DNA of 64,000 bases from UBA3006 sp036746695 (GCA_036746695.1 DAIODP010000001.1:744001-808000), one strand, 5' to 3'. Positions 34,257 through 42,842 are shown, numbered from the stretch's first letter. Notes: generated by a model from the letters alone, not told the origin. Translations and numbers: made by a program.

Positions 34257-34874
34257 TTACTTCGAGTACAACTCGACGATGAGCTGTTCGCGGACTGGAA
34301 CGTCGATGTGTTCACGCTGCGGCAATTCGCGGACAGTAACTTGCTTGCCGCCTTCTGCTGCTTCGATCCAACCAACCATGCGGCGGTCGAGCGTGTCGAT
34401 GTTGTGTTGAATGATGATCAGGTTCTTTGCCTTCTCGGAAAGCGTGATGACTTGTCCGCGCTTCACGGTGTACGAGGCGATGTCGACGCGCTTTCCGTCG
34501 ACCAAGATCATTCCGTGGTTAACGAACTGACGTGCCTGCGGACGGGTACTGCCCCAGCCTGCGCGGTAGACAACGTTGTCGAGACGGCACTCGAGTAGAC
34601 GCAACAGGTTTTCACCGGTTGGGCCCTGCAAACGGGTGGCCTCTTCGTATGTCTTGCGGAACTGACGCTCGAGAACGCCGTAGATGTACTTGGCCTTCTG
34701 CTTTTCCTGCAACTGCAAAAGGTATTCGCTGCCAGCACCACGACGACGGGTACGGCCGTGTGTTCCTGGTGGGAAAGGGCGACGCTCGAGAGCCTTTGCG
34801 CCCTTGCTGTTTTCGAAAACGTTGATGCCGAGGCGGCGCGAGATGCGCACCTTTGGTCCGGTATAGCGAGCCAT
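34257..34874 (-). CDS. rpsD: ribosomal protein S4 (uS4)
   Basis: The 205-residue product begins MARYTGPKVRISRRLGIN. There are no N-terminal zinc cysteines, so this is the zinc-free form. The S4 RNA-binding domain (about 95-160) includes RLDNVVYRAG and the HGMILVDGKRVDI segment. S4 is a primary 16S binder and in some bacteria represses the alpha operon. It lies 2 bases after rpsK. Confidence 0.98.
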   Translation of the reverse strand: MARYTGPKVRISRRLGINVFENSKGAKALERRPFPPGTHGRTRRRGAGSEYLLQLQEKQKAKYIYGVLERQFRKTYEEATRLQGPTGENLLRLLECRLDNVVYRAGWGSTRPQARQFVNHGMILVDGKRVDIASYTVKRGQVITLSEKAKNLIIIQHNIDTLDRRMVGWIEAAEGGKQVTVRELPQREHIDVPVREQLIVELYSK

Positions 34875-34876
34875 GA

Positions 34877-35272
34877 TTACGGCCTCTTTCGCTTAGGTTG
34901 CAGGCAACCGTTGTGTGGAACCGGCGACACATCTTTGATGCCGGACACTTCGATGCCGAGGTTTTGGATAGAACGCAGTGCGGTGTCGCGGCCAGAACCT
35001 GGGCCCTTCACATGCACCTCTGCGCGACGAAGACCCTGCTCCATTGCTGCACGGCCAGCCTTTTCTGCTGCCATCTGTGCGGCGAATGGTGTGGACTTGC
35101 GCGAACCGGAGAAACCAACGCCGCCAGAAGATGCCCATGAAATGACATTTCCCTCGGTGTCGGTGATGGACACGATGGTGTTGTTGAACGAGCTCTTGAT
35201 ATGCACGACGCCTGTCGTGACATTCTTGCGATCGCGCTTGCGAACGCGGCGAACTACTGGTGCCTTTGCCAT
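34877..35272 (-). CDS. rpsK: ribosomal protein S11 (uS11)
   Basis: The 131-residue product has GVVHIKSSFNNTIVSITD, SSGGVGFSGSRKSTPFAAQ and the ending PVPHNGCLQPKRKRP, all highly conserved. It binds the platform of the small subunit. It follows rpsM by 3 bases within the alpha cluster. Confidence 0.98.
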   Translation of the reverse strand: MAKAPVVRRVRKRDRKNVTTGVVHIKSSFNNTIVSITDTEGNVISWASSGGVGFSGSRKSTPFAAQMAAEKAGRAAMEQGLRRAEVHVKGPGSGRDTALRSIQNLGIEVSGIKDVSPVPHNGCLQPKRKRP

Positions 35273-35275
35273 GGG

Positions 35276-35656
35276 TTACTTCCTCACTGCCATCTTCTTG
35301 TTGGCCACGGTCTTCTTCGGGCCCTTACGAGTACGTGCGTTGGTGTGCGTGCGCTGACCGCGAACAGGAAGCCCCTTGCGGTGACGCGTGCCTTGGTATG
35401 AACCAATTTCGATCTTGCGCTTGATGTCGGTTTGTACGTCGCGGCGACGGTCGCCTTCAACGGTGAGGTTTTGCTCGATGTACATACGAATCTTGTTGAC
35501 TTCGGAGTCGGTGAGGTTGCGCACGCGGGTGTCTGGGTTCAGTTCCAGTTCCTTGCACATCTTTTGTGCAGTGCTGCGACCAATGCCGAAAATATAGGTA
35601 AGGGAGATTTCCAAACGCTTCTCGCGCGGAATATCGACTCCTGAAATACGTGCCAT
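35276..35656 (-). CDS. rpsM: ribosomal protein S13 (uS13)
   Basis: The 126-residue product begins MARISGVDIPREKRLEISL and has YIFGIGRSTAQKM and the basic RHRKGLPVRGQRTHTNART tail that reaches the decoding site and contacts the P-site tRNA. It follows rpmJ by 14 bases. Confidence 0.98.
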   Translation of the reverse strand: MARISGVDIPREKRLEISLTYIFGIGRSTAQKMCKELELNPDTRVRNLTDSEVNKIRMYIEQNLTVEGDRRRDVQTDIKRKIEIGSYQGTRHRKGLPVRGQRTHTNARTRKGPKKTVANKKMAVRK

Positions 35657-35670
35657 CTGGTTGTTCCTTC

Positions 35671-35784
35671 TCAGCCTTGACGTTGCTTATGTCGCGGGTT
35701 TTCACAAATCACCATCACGCGACCGTGCCGGCGGATGACCTTGCACTTCTCGCAAATTTTTTTGACGCTTGGTTTAACTTTCAC
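35671..35784 (-). CDS. rpmJ: ribosomal protein L36 (bL36), zinc form
   Basis: GTG 35784 opens a 37-codon frame behind a CGAGG site. The product begins MKVKPSVKKICEKC and has the four zinc ligands Cys11, Cys14, Cys27 and His32. L36 stabilises 23S rRNA near the peptidyl-transferase centre. It lies between infA and rpsM, its usual place. Species with zinc-type L36 often carry a zinc-free paralogue elsewhere, which is not visible here. Confidence 0.96.
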   Translation of the reverse strand: MKVKPSVKKICEKCKVIRRHGRVMVICENPRHKQRQG

Positions 35785-35825
35785 TTCGAGCCTCGTACGT
35801 GATGGTGGTTGATAAAAAAACTTGG

Positions 35826-36050
35826 TTATTTATGTCGGTATGTAATCCGACCTCGGGTGAGGTCGTATGGCGTTAGCTCTACTTGCACTTTGTCTCCCGG
35901 CAAGATGCGGATGTAATTCATTCGCATTTTTCCCGAAATATGAGCTAACACTGTGTGTCCGTTGTCGAGTTCAACCCGAAACATTGCGTTCGGAAGGGAC
36001 TCTGTAATCGTGCCTTCCAGCACAATCGCATCTTCTTTATTTTTTGGCAG
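35826..36050 (-). CDS. infA: translation initiation factor IF-1, probable CTG start
   Basis: The conserved protein is the 74 residues from a CTG at 36050 (LPKNKEDAIVLEG) to RGRITYRHK, matching the usual 72-74 residues of IF-1. GAGGAG lies 6 bases before this CTG, an ideal ribosome binding site. The only upstream standard start in frame is GTG 36077, which would add nine unconserved residues, place that GAGGAG inside the coding region, and have no binding site of its own. IF-1 is an OB-fold protein that blocks the ribosomal A site during initiation. The CTG start is inference. Adenylate kinase lies upstream and rpmJ downstream. Confidence 0.9.
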   Translation of the reverse strand: MPKNKEDAIVLEGTITESLPNAMFRVELDNGHTVLAHISGKMRMNYIRILPGDKVQVELTPYDLTRGRITYRHK

Positions 36051-36185
36051 GGCCTTCTCCTCAAACGCATGACACACACGCCACTTGGTGGAAAACCCCC
36101 CAAAAGGCGAAGGGTTATGCTACCGCCGCCTAGTAGCGCCCCAAAACCCCCCAGGCGCAAAACCCGCGGGGCTGGGAACTGATGA

Positions 36186-36848
36186 TTACCGTTGCTGCAG
36201 CCCTTCCACGGCCAAGCGCAAACGCGCAAAGACCTCGTCTGGGGTGCCAAGTCCGTCCACCGTGACCAGCACCGACTTGGCCGAATAATGGTCGATCAGT
36301 GGGGCGGTCATGGCGTCGTACAAGTCGAGGCGGTGGCTGATGGCGGCCGGAGTGTCGTCTGCGCGCTGCACGACAGGCGAACCGCACTTGTCGCACTTCC
36401 ATGGGTTGGGGTCGTTGCCCGTGGCCACATAGTTTGCGCCGCACTGTTCGCATGTGCGGCGAGCAGATAAGCGCTCGAGCACCAGCTCACGCTTGACATC
36501 AAGGTCGATCACCATGTTGATTGGGCGCACTTCGGTGATGTGGTCGAGCGATTGCGCCTGCCCTACCGTGCGCGGGAAACCGTCCAGAATGTAGCCATTA
36601 ATACGTGCATCGTCTTCACCAATACGCCCCTGCACGAGGCTGATCATTAATTCATCATTAACCAGTTCGCCAGCGTCCAGCACTTTTTTAACCGAGCGAC
36701 CAACAGGGGTGTCTTTGCGAATAGCCGCACGCAACATTTCACCCGTTGAAATATGCGGAACTCCGAAGTGTTCGGCAAGACGGACGCACTGCGTGCCCTT
36801 GCCCGCGCCTTGGCGGCCGAGCATGATGATGCGTGCTGAAAGTGGCAT
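36186..36848 (-). CDS. adk: adenylate kinase
   Basis: The 220-residue product has the P-loop GRQGAGKGT at 11-19, the DGFPRT motif and a long-form lid with a zinc site (CEQCG and CDKCG). It equilibrates ATP, ADP and AMP. It lies 34 bases after secY, as in most spc operons, but the gene that usually follows, map, is not present before infA. The gap 36078-36185 has no ORF, only GC-rich runs. Confidence 0.97.
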   Translation of the reverse strand: MPLSARIIMLGRQGAGKGTQCVRLAEHFGVPHISTGEMLRAAIRKDTPVGRSVKKVLDAGELVNDELMISLVQGRIGEDDARINGYILDGFPRTVGQAQSLDHITEVRPINMVIDLDVKRELVLERLSARRTCEQCGANYVATGNDPNPWKCDKCGSPVVQRADDTPAAISHRLDLYDAMTAPLIDHYSAKSVLVTVDGLGTPDEVFARLRLAVEGLQQR

Positions 36849-36882
36849 GGTGTGCCGAGTTTCTAAAATCGTCCTGAAGTGA

Positions 36883-38202
36883 TTACTTCAGGAAGCCCTC
36901 GTAGTTGCGCTGCATCAACTGGCTGTCGATTTGGCGCATTAATTCGAGCGCCACGCCTACGGCAATCAACACAGTGGTTCCCGCAAATGGGAACGATTGA
37001 ACATCGCCGATCCACAGGATGATGTACGGCAAGATGGCGATAAACGCGACGAACATAGCGCCAGGCAACGTAATGCGGTTGACCGTCTTTGCAAGGAACG
37101 ACTCGGTTTGTGGCCCTGGTCGAATGCCAGGAATAAAGCCACCTTGCTTGCGCAACTGATCGGCTTGACGGATTGGGTCGAAGGCAATCGAGTTGTAGAA
37201 GTAAGCGAACGCAATGATCAGCAAGAAGAAAATGCTGATGTACAAGATGTTTTGGCTGTTGACCATGTAGTCGTTAACGAAGCCGGCAATAGAACCGCGC
37301 CAACCTTCGGCGCTTCCCAGCATGTTGGAGCCAAGAACTGGAAGCAACAGCACGGAGCTGGCAAAAATGATCGGCACGATTCCGGCTTGGTTTACCTTCA
37401 ACGGAATATAGGTGTTTTGTCCGCCGTACATTTTGCGCCCAACAACACGTTTCGCGAACTGCACCGGAATGCGGCGCTGGCCCAACTCCACGCGAACAAC
37501 GGCAATGAGAATGCCGATAGTGACGGCCACGAGAATAATGAACACCACAACTTTCTTGCTCTGCAGCAGCGAGTAGTAGCCGTATGGCAAACCGCTGACC
37601 ACCGAAGCAAAAATCAGCATCGACATGCCGTTGCCAATGCCGCGTTGGCTAATCAATTCGCCAACCCACATCAACAATGCAGTGCCTGCAACAAGCGAGG
37701 GAATAACCAAGAGTGCACGTGGCATAAACGGATCGAGCAAGACCACGTCGGGCGTGCTGCCCGCGGCGCCGAAGAATGCTGAACCCCTACCCTGCCCGAA
37801 GATAAAGGTGAGGCCGGCGCCCTGCAGCGTTGCAATTCCGATTGCTAGGTAACGCGTCCATTGCGTGATTTTGCGCTGGCCCGTTGCGCCTTCTTGCTGC
37901 CACTGCTCAAGTTTTGGAATGACAACACCAAGCACCTGCATGATGATGCTTGCAGTGATGTACGGCATGATGCCGAGAGCGAAAATCGAGAAGCTGCCGA
38001 AGGCACCACCCGAGAACAAGTTGAGAAAGCCCAACGCGCCCTGCGAGTTGGAGGCTTCACGCAATTGCCGAACGGCTTGCGCGTCGATACCTGGCACGCG
38101 AAGCGCCGAACCAAAACGGTAAACCGCGACCATTGCCAAGGTGAACAGCACCTTGTTGCGAAGGTCGACCACCTTGAAGATGTTCTTCACATTCGACAAC
38201 AT
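36883..38202 (-). CDS. secY: preprotein translocase subunit SecY
   Basis: The 439-residue protein has the ten transmembrane helices of the Sec channel. It begins MLSNVKNIFKVVDLRNKVLF; helix 2a is in ALGIMPYITASIIMQ (the plug-adjacent signature) and RGIGNGMSMLIFA lies in the middle. It forms the channel with SecE and SecG and receives cargo from SecA or ribosomes. It follows rplO by 62 bases and is followed by adk. Confidence 0.98.
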   Translation of the reverse strand: MLSNVKNIFKVVDLRNKVLFTLAMVAVYRFGSALRVPGIDAQAVRQLREASNSQGALGFLNLFSGGAFGSFSIFALGIMPYITASIIMQVLGVVIPKLEQWQQEGATGQRKITQWTRYLAIGIATLQGAGLTFIFGQGRGSAFFGAAGSTPDVVLLDPFMPRALLVIPSLVAGTALLMWVGELISQRGIGNGMSMLIFASVVSGLPYGYYSLLQSKKVVVFIILVAVTIGILIAVVRVELGQRRIPVQFAKRVVGRKMYGGQNTYIPLKVNQAGIVPIIFASSVLLLPVLGSNMLGSAEGWRGSIAGFVNDYMVNSQNILYISIFFLLIIAFAYFYNSIAFDPIRQADQLRKQGGFIPGIRPGPQTESFLAKTVNRITLPGAMFVAFIAILPYIILWIGDVQSFPFAGTTVLIAVGVALELMRQIDSQLMQRNYEGFLK

Positions 38203-38264
38203 CGTTGTGACTCCTCTGAAGGGTTAAATACTGGTTGAACTGACGGACATGCCAGCAGCACCAA

Positions 38265-38753
38265 TTAACGGTTGGTGAACTGACTGCCCTTGGCTGCTGG
38301 ACGAACACCCTTGTGCGGCATTGGCACAATCGTGACACTTCCACCAGCGGCGACAATTGCCTTCTCGGCTGTTTCAGAAACTGCGTGTGCAGAAACCTTG
38401 ACTGCCTTGGTGATCTTGCCGCGACCAAGCACCTTGATCAAAGTGCCCTTGTGTGCTGCGCTCTTCTGCACAAGAATCTGTGGGTCAACTTCGCTCAAGC
38501 CAAGTGCTTCGATGACATCGAGGTTGACGGCGTAGAACTCCACGCGGAACGGGTTATTAAAGCCCTTCAACTTTGGTACGCGCTGCTTCAGTGGCATCTG
38601 TCCACCTTCGAAGCCACGCTTTACCGTGTTACGTGCGTACTGACCCTTGGTGCCGCGGCCGGCAGTCTTGCCGCCCTTACCGCCAATACCACGACCAACG
38701 CGCTTAGCTTTTTTCTTGGAGCCCCGTGATGGAGCGAGTTCATCGACGCGCAT
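38265..38753 (-). CDS. rplO: ribosomal protein L15 (uL15)
   Basis: The 162-residue product has the glycine-rich N-terminal loop RVGRGIGGKGGKTAGRGTKG that threads into 23S rRNA and the VPKLKGFNNPFRVEFYAVNL block. It follows rpmD by 2 bases in the spc cluster. Confidence 0.97.
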   Translation of the reverse strand: MRVDELAPSRGSKKKAKRVGRGIGGKGGKTAGRGTKGQYARNTVKRGFEGGQMPLKQRVPKLKGFNNPFRVEFYAVNLDVIEALGLSEVDPQILVQKSAAHKGTLIKVLGRGKITKAVKVSAHAVSETAEKAIVAAGGSVTIVPMPHKGVRPAAKGSQFTNR

Positions 38754-38755
38754 GA

Positions 38756-39094
38756 TTACTTGCCTTCCTTGATTTCAATGAGGTGAGGAACGCGCTGCAA
38801 CATGCCGCGAATTTCTGGGCGGTCTGGCAACGTGTTGGTGTGTCCGATGCGGCGCAGGCCAAGTGCACGCAATGTGGCGCGGTTCTTTGGCTTGTTGCCA
38901 ATTTCCGAACGCACTTGCGTAACAGTGATGGTTGGGCCAGTAAGAACTGGCTTCACTCGCTTGATGCGCTTTGTTGAAGTGTTGCCCGATGCCGCCTTCA
39001 GCGCTGCTGCCTCTGCACGTGCTTCGGCTGCTGCCTTTTTGGCTTGTGGCTTGCGGTCGCGAATGGTGCGACCTGGTTTTTTAAATGCGGCCAT
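38756..39094 (-). CDS. rpmD: ribosomal protein L30 (uL30) with long N-terminal extension
   Basis: The product is 112 residues, while bacterial L30 is about 60. The L30 core is residues 53-112 (TITVTQVRSEIGNKPKNRAT through HLIEIKEGK). Residues 1-50 are rich in Lys and Ala (KKAAAEARAEAAALKAA). The ATG 39094 has a strong GGAGGAG site 10 bases upstream, overlapping the end of rpsE, which supports the long form. A GTG inside would give a standard L30 but lacks a clear site. Confidence 0.93.
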   Translation of the reverse strand: MAAFKKPGRTIRDRKPQAKKAAAEARAEAAALKAASGNTSTKRIKRVKPVLTGPTITVTQVRSEIGNKPKNRATLRALGLRRIGHTNTLPDRPEIRGMLQRVPHLIEIKEGK

Positions 39095-39096
39095 GA

Positions 39097-39666
39097 CTAG
39101 TGAGCTCCTCCGGCTGAATTCTTGCGCTCGTTGTATGCGCGCAACAGTCCCTTAGGTACGAATGACTCGGCAGGAATGCCGCGTCGACGTGCAACTTCGT
39201 CTGGGCGCTGCAAGTCCTTCAAGCCATTGATCGTTGCGCGAGCAACGTTGATGGCGTTTGACGAACCAAGCGACTTCGCGAGTACGTCGTGAATGCCGGC
39301 TTCTTCAAGAATGATGCGAGCAGCACCACCGGCGATAACACCGGTACCAGGAGCAGCAGGCTTCAGCAATACGCGGCCTGCGCCGTTGATGCCAAGCACT
39401 TGGTGCGTGATGGTGGAACCAGCCAAGGCAACGTTGAACACGTTGCGCTTTGCTTCTTCTGTTCCTTTTTGAATGGCCAATGGCACTTCTTTTGCCTTGC
39501 CGTATCCCAAACCAACGCGACCAGCACCATCACCGACAACAACAAGTGCGGTGAAGGAGAAACGACGTCCACCCTTCACTACCTTTGCCACGCGATTGAT
39601 GTGAACAACGCGCGACTCGCGCATCTGTCCTGGCTCTGTGGTGCGAACTTGTGAAATGTCAGTCAT
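39097..39666 (-). CDS. rpsE: ribosomal protein S5 (uS5)
   Basis: The 189-residue product has VVKGGRRFSFTALVVVGD, GYGKAKEVPLAIQKG and the VLAKSLGSSNAINVARATI block. S5 lines the mRNA entry channel and affects decoding fidelity. The stop overlaps the GGAGG of the following rpmD region, and the start overlaps the rplR stop by one base. Confidence 0.98.
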   Translation of the reverse strand: MTDISQVRTTEPGQMRESRVVHINRVAKVVKGGRRFSFTALVVVGDGAGRVGLGYGKAKEVPLAIQKGTEEAKRNVFNVALAGSTITHQVLGINGAGRVLLKPAAPGTGVIAGGAARIILEEAGIHDVLAKSLGSSNAINVARATINGLKDLQRPDEVARRRGIPAESFVPKGLLRAYNERKNSAGGAH

Positions 39667-40034
39667 TAGAACTCCAACCCTGCTTCTCGGGCAGCATCTG
39701 CTGCCGCTGCTACACGACCATGGAAGATGAATCCCCCGCGGTCGTAGACAACTTTTGTGACACCAGCGGACTTGGCGCGCTGAGCGATCAACGTTCCAAC
39801 ACGCTTTGCTGCGTCGACGGTTGAACCCGAACCTTGCTTGCGCAAGTCTGGCTCGACTGTGGATGCTGCTGCGATGGTGTGGCCGTTCAGGTCGTCGATG
39901 AGCTGAACAGAAATGTGTTTGTTACTGCGGTACACGGCGAGACGTGGACGCTCGGCGGTGCCGCTGATCTTCTTACGCACGCGACGATGGCGGCGCAAGC
40001 GACCTGCATGGCGCTGGCTAGATGCTGTTTTCAT
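39666..40034 (-). CDS. rplR: ribosomal protein L18 (uL18)
   Basis: The 122-residue product has RVRKKISGTAERPRLAVYRS, and the ending FIFHGRVAAAADAAREAGLEF. It binds 5S rRNA with L5. Its stop overlaps the rpsE start by one base, and rplF lies 17 bases upstream. Confidence 0.98.
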   Translation of the reverse strand: MKTASSQRHAGRLRRHRRVRKKISGTAERPRLAVYRSNKHISVQLIDDLNGHTIAAASTVEPDLRKQGSGSTVDAAKRVGTLIAQRAKSAGVTKVVYDRGGFIFHGRVAAAADAAREAGLEF

Positions 40035-40051
40035 AACGTCAAATCTCCCGT

Positions 40052-40594
40052 TTACTTCTTGCCGGTCTTGCCTGCTTTACGCAGGACCTTCTCATTGAGG
40101 TAACGCACACCCTTGCCCTTGTATGGCTCTGGCTTGCGAATCTCACGAATGTTTGCGGCCACCTGGCCAACTACTTCTTTGTCGGCACCCTTAATGATGA
40201 TGCGCGTCTGGGAAGGAAGTTCGAAGGTGACACCTGCTGGTGCGTCGATGATCACTGGATGCGAAAAACCGAGCGCCAACTTCAACTTGCCTGGGCCCTG
40301 TGCTTCTGCGCGGTAACCAACGCCGATGATGTCGAGTTCTTTGGTGTAGCCATCGGTGACACCGATAACCATGTTGCTGACCAACGTGCGCACAAGACCA
40401 TGACGTGAACGCGAATCGCGCTCGTCGTTGTCGCGGCTAACCACGATGGTGTTTTCTTGACGCGCAAGCGACACACCGGCTGGAAACTCACGAGTTAAAG
40501 AGCCCTTTGGGCCCTTCACCGTGACCGACAAGCCAGCGATGGTGACGTCGACACCTGATGGCACGACGACTGCTGCATTTCCAATACGAGACAT
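40052..40594 (-). CDS. rplF: ribosomal protein L6 (uL6)
   Basis: From ATG 40594 the product is 180 residues, beginning MSRIGNAAVVVPSGVDVTI. The conserved C-terminal block is RKPEPYKGKGVRYLNEKVLRK. It sits near the sarcin-ricin loop. The frame is open upstream to 40654 but that part has no L6 similarity. It follows rpsH by 28 bases. Confidence 0.98.
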   Translation of the reverse strand: MSRIGNAAVVVPSGVDVTIAGLSVTVKGPKGSLTREFPAGVSLARQENTIVVSRDNDERDSRSRHGLVRTLVSNMVIGVTDGYTKELDIIGVGYRAEAQGPGKLKLALGFSHPVIIDAPAGVTFELPSQTRIIIKGADKEVVGQVAANIREIRKPEPYKGKGVRYLNEKVLRKAGKTGKK

Positions 40595-40622
40595 AGTGGT
40601 TCTTCCCTTTAGTCGCTTCCGA

Positions 40623-41021
40623 TTACCAGACGAAACACATGACTTCGCCGCCAACTTTGCGCTGACGCGCTTCGCGGTCGGTCATGAGCCCTTGGCTAGT
40701 GGACAAAACTGCAACACCCAAACCGCCCAACACGCGCGGTACTTCAGTTGCATTGCGGTACACGCGAAGACCCGGTGTGGACACGCGCTTGATACCCGAG
40801 ATGGTGCGCTTACGATCGTCCGAGTACTTCAGACCAATCTTCAACTGCTTGGCTGGGCCAGTTGGGTTGTCGATTACTGAGTAGTCAGAGATGTAGCCCT
40901 CTTTTTTCAGAATTTCGGCGAGTGCCGACTTCTGCTTCGAGGTTGGCATGAATACTTCGTCCTTCATCGCAGCGTTGGCGTTGCGAATTCGGGTGAGCAT
41001 GTCGGCGATTGGATCGGTCAT
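40623..41021 (-). CDS. rpsH: ribosomal protein S8 (uS8)
   Basis: From ATG 41021 the product is 132 residues, beginning MTDPIADMLTRIRNANAA and ending GGEVMCFVW, both canonical. In E. coli S8 represses the spc operon by binding its mRNA near rplE. It follows rpsZ by 8 bases; another ATG one codon upstream is possible. Confidence 0.98.
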   Translation of the reverse strand: MTDPIADMLTRIRNANAAMKDEVFMPTSKQKSALAEILKKEGYISDYSVIDNPTGPAKQLKIGLKYSDDRKRTISGIKRVSTPGLRVYRNATEVPRVLGGLGVAVLSTSQGLMTDREARQRKVGGEVMCFVW

Positions 41022-41029
41022 CATGGCGA

Positions 41030-41215
41030 TTACCAACTTGCCTTTGTCAAGCCTGGCACTTCGCCGGCGTGCGCCATTTTGCGCAAGCACAGACGGCAGA
41101 GGCCGAACTTCTTATACACCGCACGTGAACGTCCGCACTTTTGGCAGCGCGTGTAACCGCGCACCTTAAATTTCGGAGTTGCCGCCGCTTTGATAACGAG
41201 TGACTTTTTTGCCAT
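41030..41215 (-). CDS. rpsZ: ribosomal protein S14 type Z, zinc form
   Basis: The 61-residue protein is the short zinc-binding S14 of Gram-positives and actinobacteria. The zinc site is CQKCG and CRLC, with the ending HAGEVPGLTKASW. A zinc-free paralogue used in zinc starvation may exist elsewhere. It lies between rplE and rpsH in the spc cluster. Confidence 0.98.
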   Translation of the reverse strand: MAKKSLVIKAAATPKFKVRGYTRCQKCGRSRAVYKKFGLCRLCLRKMAHAGEVPGLTKASW

Positions 41216-41246
41216 GTTGAGTGGTTCCCTCTAGTTCTTTCCGCTG

Positions 41247-41870
41247 CTACTTCTTCTTGGCCGAGCGCTTAGCTGCTCCGCGTGCTTTCTTCGACGACGC
41301 TGGTTCCTCACCCTTACGGAAGGGGAAGCCGAATGCGTCGAGGAGTGCTTTTCCGTCGAGGTCGGTTGTTGCGGTGGTGACAATGGTGATGTCCATACCG
41401 CGTGTTGTATCAACCTTCTCGTAACTGACCTCAAGGAACACGAGCTGCTCGGTGAGACCAAATGTGTAGTTGCCATGTCCGTCCCACGACTTGCCTGGGA
41501 GGCCGCGGAAGTCGCGGATGCGAGGAATTGCCACCGAGATCAAACGATCGAGGAACTCCCACATGCGGTCGCCGCGCATCGTGACTTTGGCACCAATTGC
41601 TTGGTTTTCACGAAGTTTGAAAGATGCGATTGATGTTTTCGACTTGGTCACGATTGGCTTCTGGCCAGAGATCGCGGTGAGGTCGGCAACGGCGCCATCG
41701 ATGAGTGATGCTTGCTGCGTTGCGCGGCCAACACCCATGTTGATGACAATCTTTTCCAAGGTTGGAATCTGCATCACGTTGGTGACGCCCAACTGCTTCA
41801 CGAGATCGGCTTTGACGACGTCGTTGTAGTGCGCCTTCAAACGCGGAACGTAGATAGTTGTCTCAGCCAT
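41247..41870 (-). CDS. rplE: ribosomal protein L5 (uL5) with basic tail
   Basis: The 207-residue product has MGVGRATQQASLIDGAVADL, the SIASFKLRENQAIGAKVT block and GMDITIVTTA near the end. L5 is normally about 180 residues; a C-terminal tail of about 20 (ASSKKARGAAKRSAKKK) is added. It binds 5S rRNA and the P-site tRNA. It overlaps rplX by one base (TGATG). Confidence 0.97.
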   Translation of the reverse strand: MAETTIYVPRLKAHYNDVVKADLVKQLGVTNVMQIPTLEKIVINMGVGRATQQASLIDGAVADLTAISGQKPIVTKSKTSIASFKLRENQAIGAKVTMRGDRMWEFLDRLISVAIPRIRDFRGLPGKSWDGHGNYTFGLTEQLVFLEVSYEKVDTTRGMDITIVTTATTDLDGKALLDAFGFPFRKGEEPASSKKARGAAKRSAKKK

Positions 41871-42175
41871 CAGATTTCTTCTCCGGTGCTCTTGGCAACG
41901 CGCACCTTGGTGCCGTCATCCTTGATCTTGTAACCAACGCGTGTTGGCTTGCCCTTGTGCACGAGCATCACGTTGGATGCATCGAGCGGCATGTCCTTGT
42001 CGACGATTCCGCCGGTGTTGGCTGTTTGGCCTTTGGCAGCAAGGTGACGCTTGGCGACGTTGACGCCAGCAATCTTCACTTTGTTTTCCTTTGGCAGTAC
42101 AGCCGAGATTTCGCCCTGCTTGCCTTTGTCTTTGCCGGCAATAACGACGACGGTGTCACCCTTCTTCAACTTCAT
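41870..42175 (-). CDS. rplX: ribosomal protein L24 (uL24)
   Basis: The 101-residue product begins MKLKKGDTVVVIAGKDKGKQG, a KOW-type motif, and continues with KVKIAGVNVAKRHL. L24 starts large-subunit assembly and sits at the tunnel exit. It follows rplN by 2 bases and overlaps rplE by one. Confidence 0.97.
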   Translation of the reverse strand: MKLKKGDTVVVIAGKDKGKQGEISAVLPKENKVKIAGVNVAKRHLAAKGQTANTGGIVDKDMPLDASNVMLVHKGKPTRVGYKIKDDGTKVRVAKSTGEEI

Positions 42176-42177
42176 GA

Positions 42178-42546
42178 CTACAACACCTCCGGTGCGAGCG
42201 AAATGATTCGCATGAACTTCTTGTCGCGAAGTTCACGACCAACGGGCCCGAAGATACGGGTGCCACGTGGCGTGAGATCTTCTTTGATCAACACTGCTGC
42301 GTTTTCGTCGAAGCGGATGTAGCTGCCGTCTGGACGACGCTTTTCCTTCTTGACGCGAACTACTACGCAACGAACAACTTCACCCTTTTTGACACCGGCG
42401 CCAGGAATTGCGTCCTTGACCGTGCCGATGAAAACGTCACCAATTGATGCGTAACGACGGCGTGTGCCACCGAGAACCTTGATGCAGAGCACTTCTTTTG
42501 CGCCGCTGTTGTCGGCAACGCGAAGACGGGATTCTTGCTGAATCAT
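42178..42546 (-). CDS. rplN: ribosomal protein L14 (uL14)
   Basis: From ATG 42546 the product is 122 residues, beginning MIQQESRLRVADNSGAKE, the canonical N-terminus, with GVKKGEVVRCVVVRVKKEKRR-type core sequence and ending IISLAPEVL. L14 contacts the small subunit in bridge B5/B8. Its start overlaps the rpsQ stop by ATGA. Confidence 0.98.
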   Translation of the reverse strand: MIQQESRLRVADNSGAKEVLCIKVLGGTRRRYASIGDVFIGTVKDAIPGAGVKKGEVVRCVVVRVKKEKRRPDGSYIRFDENAAVLIKEDLTPRGTRIFGPVGRELRDKKFMRIISLAPEVL

Positions 42547-42836
42547 TTTGCACGCTCCAGAACTTCGATCAGGCGCCAACGCTTCTGCTTCGACATTGGA
42601 CGGGTTTCCATGACGCGAACGCGGTCGCCGATTTTGGCGTCGTTTGTTTCGTCGTGGGCATAGAGCTTCTTAGTACGAGCAACGAACTTGGAGTAACGCG
42701 GGTGGCGCACTCGCTCGACGATTGAAATAACAATCGTCTTGTTCATCTTGTTCGACACGACAACGCCTTCGCGCACCTTGCGGGCGTTACGAACGGCATC
42801 TTCGGCTGTCGATGAGGTTGTAGTTGTTTCAGTCAT
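42543..42836 (-). CDS. rpsQ: ribosomal protein S17 (uS17)
   Basis: The 97-residue product has the OB-fold core GVVVSNKMNKTIVISIVER and the MSKQKRWRLIEVLERAK end. The first 18 residues are a Thr/Ser-rich extension (TETTTTSSTAEDAV). It overlaps rplN by 4 bases and follows rpmC by 6. Confidence 0.97.
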   Translation of the reverse strand: MTETTTTSSTAEDAVRNARKVREGVVVSNKMNKTIVISIVERVRHPRYSKFVARTKKLYAHDETNDAKIGDRVRVMETRPMSKQKRWRLIEVLERAK

Positions 42837-42842
42837 GATCTA

